Below are positions 6,100 through 6,501 of a DNA stretch of 6,501 nt, piece by piece. The position numbers and the translations under genes are program-made. Origin of the DNA: a methanogenic archaeon (GTDB lineage Archaea > Thermoplasmatota > Thermoplasmata > Methanomassiliicoccales > Methanomethylophilaceae); assembly GCA_902787415.1 (NCBI GenBank), contig CADAGG010000095.1, positions 1 through 6,501 of the forward strand, in the 5' to 3' direction. Under the pieces are notes generated by a model. That model ran no database searches, had not been told where the DNA came from, and saw only the letters and a program-made list of their open reading frames with translations. Numbering within the stretch: the stretch's first letter is position 1; the number at the start of each line of letters is the position of its first letter.

Positions 6100-6110
6100 T
6101 TATAAAAAAC
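6100..6110 (-). promoter_or_regulatory. TATA box of the reductase gene
   Basis: The minus strand reads GTTTTTTATAA. The last T of the run (6104) is 26 nt upstream of ATG 6078, predicting a leaderless transcript. It is the clearest promoter in the window. The palindromes at 6144-6203 lie 35-100 bp upstream of it. Confidence 0.78.
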
Positions 6111-6140
6111 AGTACCGCCCAGACTGTGGTTAATGCGGGG

Positions 6141-6203
6141 GAATTCGTAGAACGAAGTTGAAATACCTCAGAATTTCTGCGGATTTCGTAGCAATGCTAT
6201 GAA
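6141..6203. promoter_or_regulatory. Three palindromes and a direct repeat upstream of the reductase
   Basis: Three inverted repeats follow each other: TTCGT-AGA-ACGAA (6144-6156), CAGAA-T-TTCTG (6169-6179), and TTCGTAGCAATGCTATGAA (6185-6203, centred on 6194, one mismatched pair). A near-identical 10-mer, GAATTCGTAG at 6141 and GATTTCGTAG at 6182, repeats with a 41-bp period, close to four helical turns, so both would face the same side of the DNA. This fits paired operators or activator sites for the leftward reductase promoter. Binding function is inferred. Confidence 0.4.
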
Positions 6204-6292
6204 TACCGTCGGGGTTCCCGCCGTTCCTCGTAATCTGCGGGCAGACCTGCCCCCGGCCGGAGCGAGTAACATAAGTGCCAGCATGCGGGGAT

Positions 6293-6320
6293 CGTGCCCC
6301 GGCGCCGGGATCGGGGCATG
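6293..6320 (+). other. Strong GC hairpin upstream of the microprotein gene
   Basis: CGTGCCCCG (6293-6301) pairs with CGGGGCATG (6312-6320), a 9-bp stem with one G-T wobble. The loop itself contains part of the self-complementary CCGGCGCCGG (6299-6308). No T run follows on either strand, so it is not an obvious terminator. It sits about 50 bp before the plus-strand microprotein start, just upstream of that gene's candidate TATA box. Confidence 0.4.
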
Positions 6321-6337
6321 GATTGGGGCAGGCGAAC

Positions 6338-6347
6338 CTATTTGTAC
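6338..6347 (+). promoter_or_regulatory. Weak candidate TATA box of the microprotein gene
   Basis: The plus strand reads CCTATTTGTA. The centre of TATTTGTA lies about 26 nt upstream of ATG 6369, the same geometry as the two clear promoters in this window, so a leaderless mRNA is plausible. The match to the consensus is poor, and the call rests mostly on spacing and the lack of a good Shine-Dalgarno sequence. Confidence 0.35.
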
Positions 6348-6368
6348 GTTCACCGATTCCTGGGAAGC

Positions 6369-6473
6369 ATGGTAAGCATCGACTGGAATTACTTCATCCC
6401 CCTCTTCGCCGCCATGGCAGTGTTCCTCATCGGAATGTTCGCATACAACGCGAAGAAGAAGGACAACGAGTAA
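6369..6473 (+). CDS. Single-span membrane microprotein, 34 residues, function unknown
   Basis: ATG 6369 to TAA 6471-6473 encodes 34 residues. It has a short N-terminus with D5 and W6, one hydrophobic segment at about residues 8-26 (YFIPLFAAMAVFLIGMFAY) and a charged tail, NAKKKDNE. The lysines after the span predict a cytoplasmic C-terminus by the positive-inside rule. Support for a real gene: codon third positions are mostly G or C, as in the neighbours; the hydropathy is clean; a TATA-like box is suitably spaced; and a GNRA-loop hairpin begins 10 nt after the stop. It is divergent from the reductase gene and the only plus-strand gene seen. I do not recognise the family. Small single-span proteins are often accessory subunits of membrane enzyme complexes, but nothing here names the partner. 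GGGA lies 4 nt upstream, too close for a convincing ribosome site. Confidence 0.68.
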   Translation: MVSIDWNYFIPLFAAMAVFLIGMFAYNAKKKDNE

Positions 6474-6482
6474 ATCCGTTTA

Positions 6483-6496
6483 CCGCCGGAAGGCGG
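6483..6496 (+). terminator. GNRA-loop hairpin, possible terminator of the microprotein gene
   Basis: CCGCC (6483-6487) pairs with GGCGG (6492-6496) around the GGAA tetraloop, 10 nt after the TAA stop. Only five bases remain in the window (ATCCC), so the T run that would confirm a terminator cannot be seen. Confidence 0.4.
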
Positions 6497-6501
6497 ATCC
6501 C

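Larger units (their letters stand above)
6204..6368. other. GC-rich, hairpin-rich stretch without a credible gene
   Basis: With the repeats to its left this forms the 290-bp gap between the reductase and the microprotein. It has no supported protein gene and no tRNA signature. It holds local foldbacks: TCTGC/GCAGA (6234-6238 and 6241-6245), overlapping GGGCA/TGCCC (6239-6243 and 6248-6252), and the larger hairpin 6293-6320. The density of mutually exclusive hairpins could mean an untranslated structured RNA or simply GC-rich intergenic DNA; I cannot tell which. Confidence 0.4.

Noticed and set aside
5131..6105. 324-codon plus-strand frame opposite the reductase
   Set aside because: D/V/L/G-rich shadow translation with no domain. 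It would run through the reductase promoter and much of its terminator.
6204..6340. tRNA, SRP RNA or RNase P RNA in the hairpin-rich gap
   Set aside because: No T-loop (GGTTCRANTCC) or acceptor/D-arm arrangement is visible, and I could not match the conserved cores of SRP or RNase P RNA.
6168..6353. 61-codon minus-strand frame in the gap right of the reductase
   Set aside because: P/A/R-rich translation with no hydrophobic or domain pattern. It lies over palindromes and GC hairpins and lacks a TATA box or ribosome site at its start.
1..6501. CRISPR arrays, insertion sequences or defence genes
   Set aside because: No regularly spaced long direct repeats, no transposase-like frame and no terminal inverted repeats were seen. 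Codon use is uniform across the genes.

Overview
The window looks like a piece of archaeal chromosome, most likely from a Thermoplasmata/Methanomassiliicoccales-type methanogen or a close relative. Seen directly: an archaeal/eukaryotic-type glycyl-tRNA synthetase, T-rich TATA boxes placed 26 nt before the start codon of two genes (so probably leaderless mRNAs), Shine-Dalgarno-led internal operon genes, strong G/C preference at third codon positions, and stop codons that are all TGA or TAA with no TAG. The order-level assignment is inference. No mobile element, CRISPR array, tRNA or rRNA gene was recognised.

Layout from left to right. (1) 1-755, minus: a protein with four CBS motifs, cut by the left edge, with its own TATA box and a cluster of inverted repeats upstream. 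(2) 994-5050, minus: a four-gene operon transcribed right to left: a metal-dependent amidohydrolase (start corrected to 5019), a UspA-type ATP-binding universal stress protein, a second four-CBS protein, and glycyl-tRNA synthetase. Gaps are 18 nt and 6 nt, then a 4-nt GTGA overlap. The operon starts at a TATA box at 5041-5050 and ends at a GC hairpin with a U-rich tail at 994-1022. A 10-bp inverted repeat enclosing a TATA-like sequence, followed by a 12-bp palindrome, lies inside the amidohydrolase gene and may be an internal promoter for the three downstream genes. (3) 5099-6110, minus: a monocistronic flavoprotein of the thioredoxin-reductase fold that lacks the CxxC and carries ferredoxin-NADP reductase-like motifs, with a clear TATA box and a UUCG-capped intrinsic terminator. 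(4) 6111-6368: about 260 bp without a credible gene, but rich in palindromes and GC hairpins. (5) 6369-6473, plus: a 34-residue single-span membrane microprotein, followed by a hairpin at the right edge.

The genes fit a housekeeping and energy-status theme: UspA and CBS proteins commonly bind adenine nucleotides, and here they are co-transcribed and translationally linked with an ATP-consuming tRNA synthetase. The flavoprotein probably handles ferredoxin/NAD(P)H redox balance. Nothing here is a dramatic new system. The most worthwhile leads are the microprotein, the redox-cysteine-less reductase with its palindrome-rich control region, and the possible internal regulated promoter of the operon.
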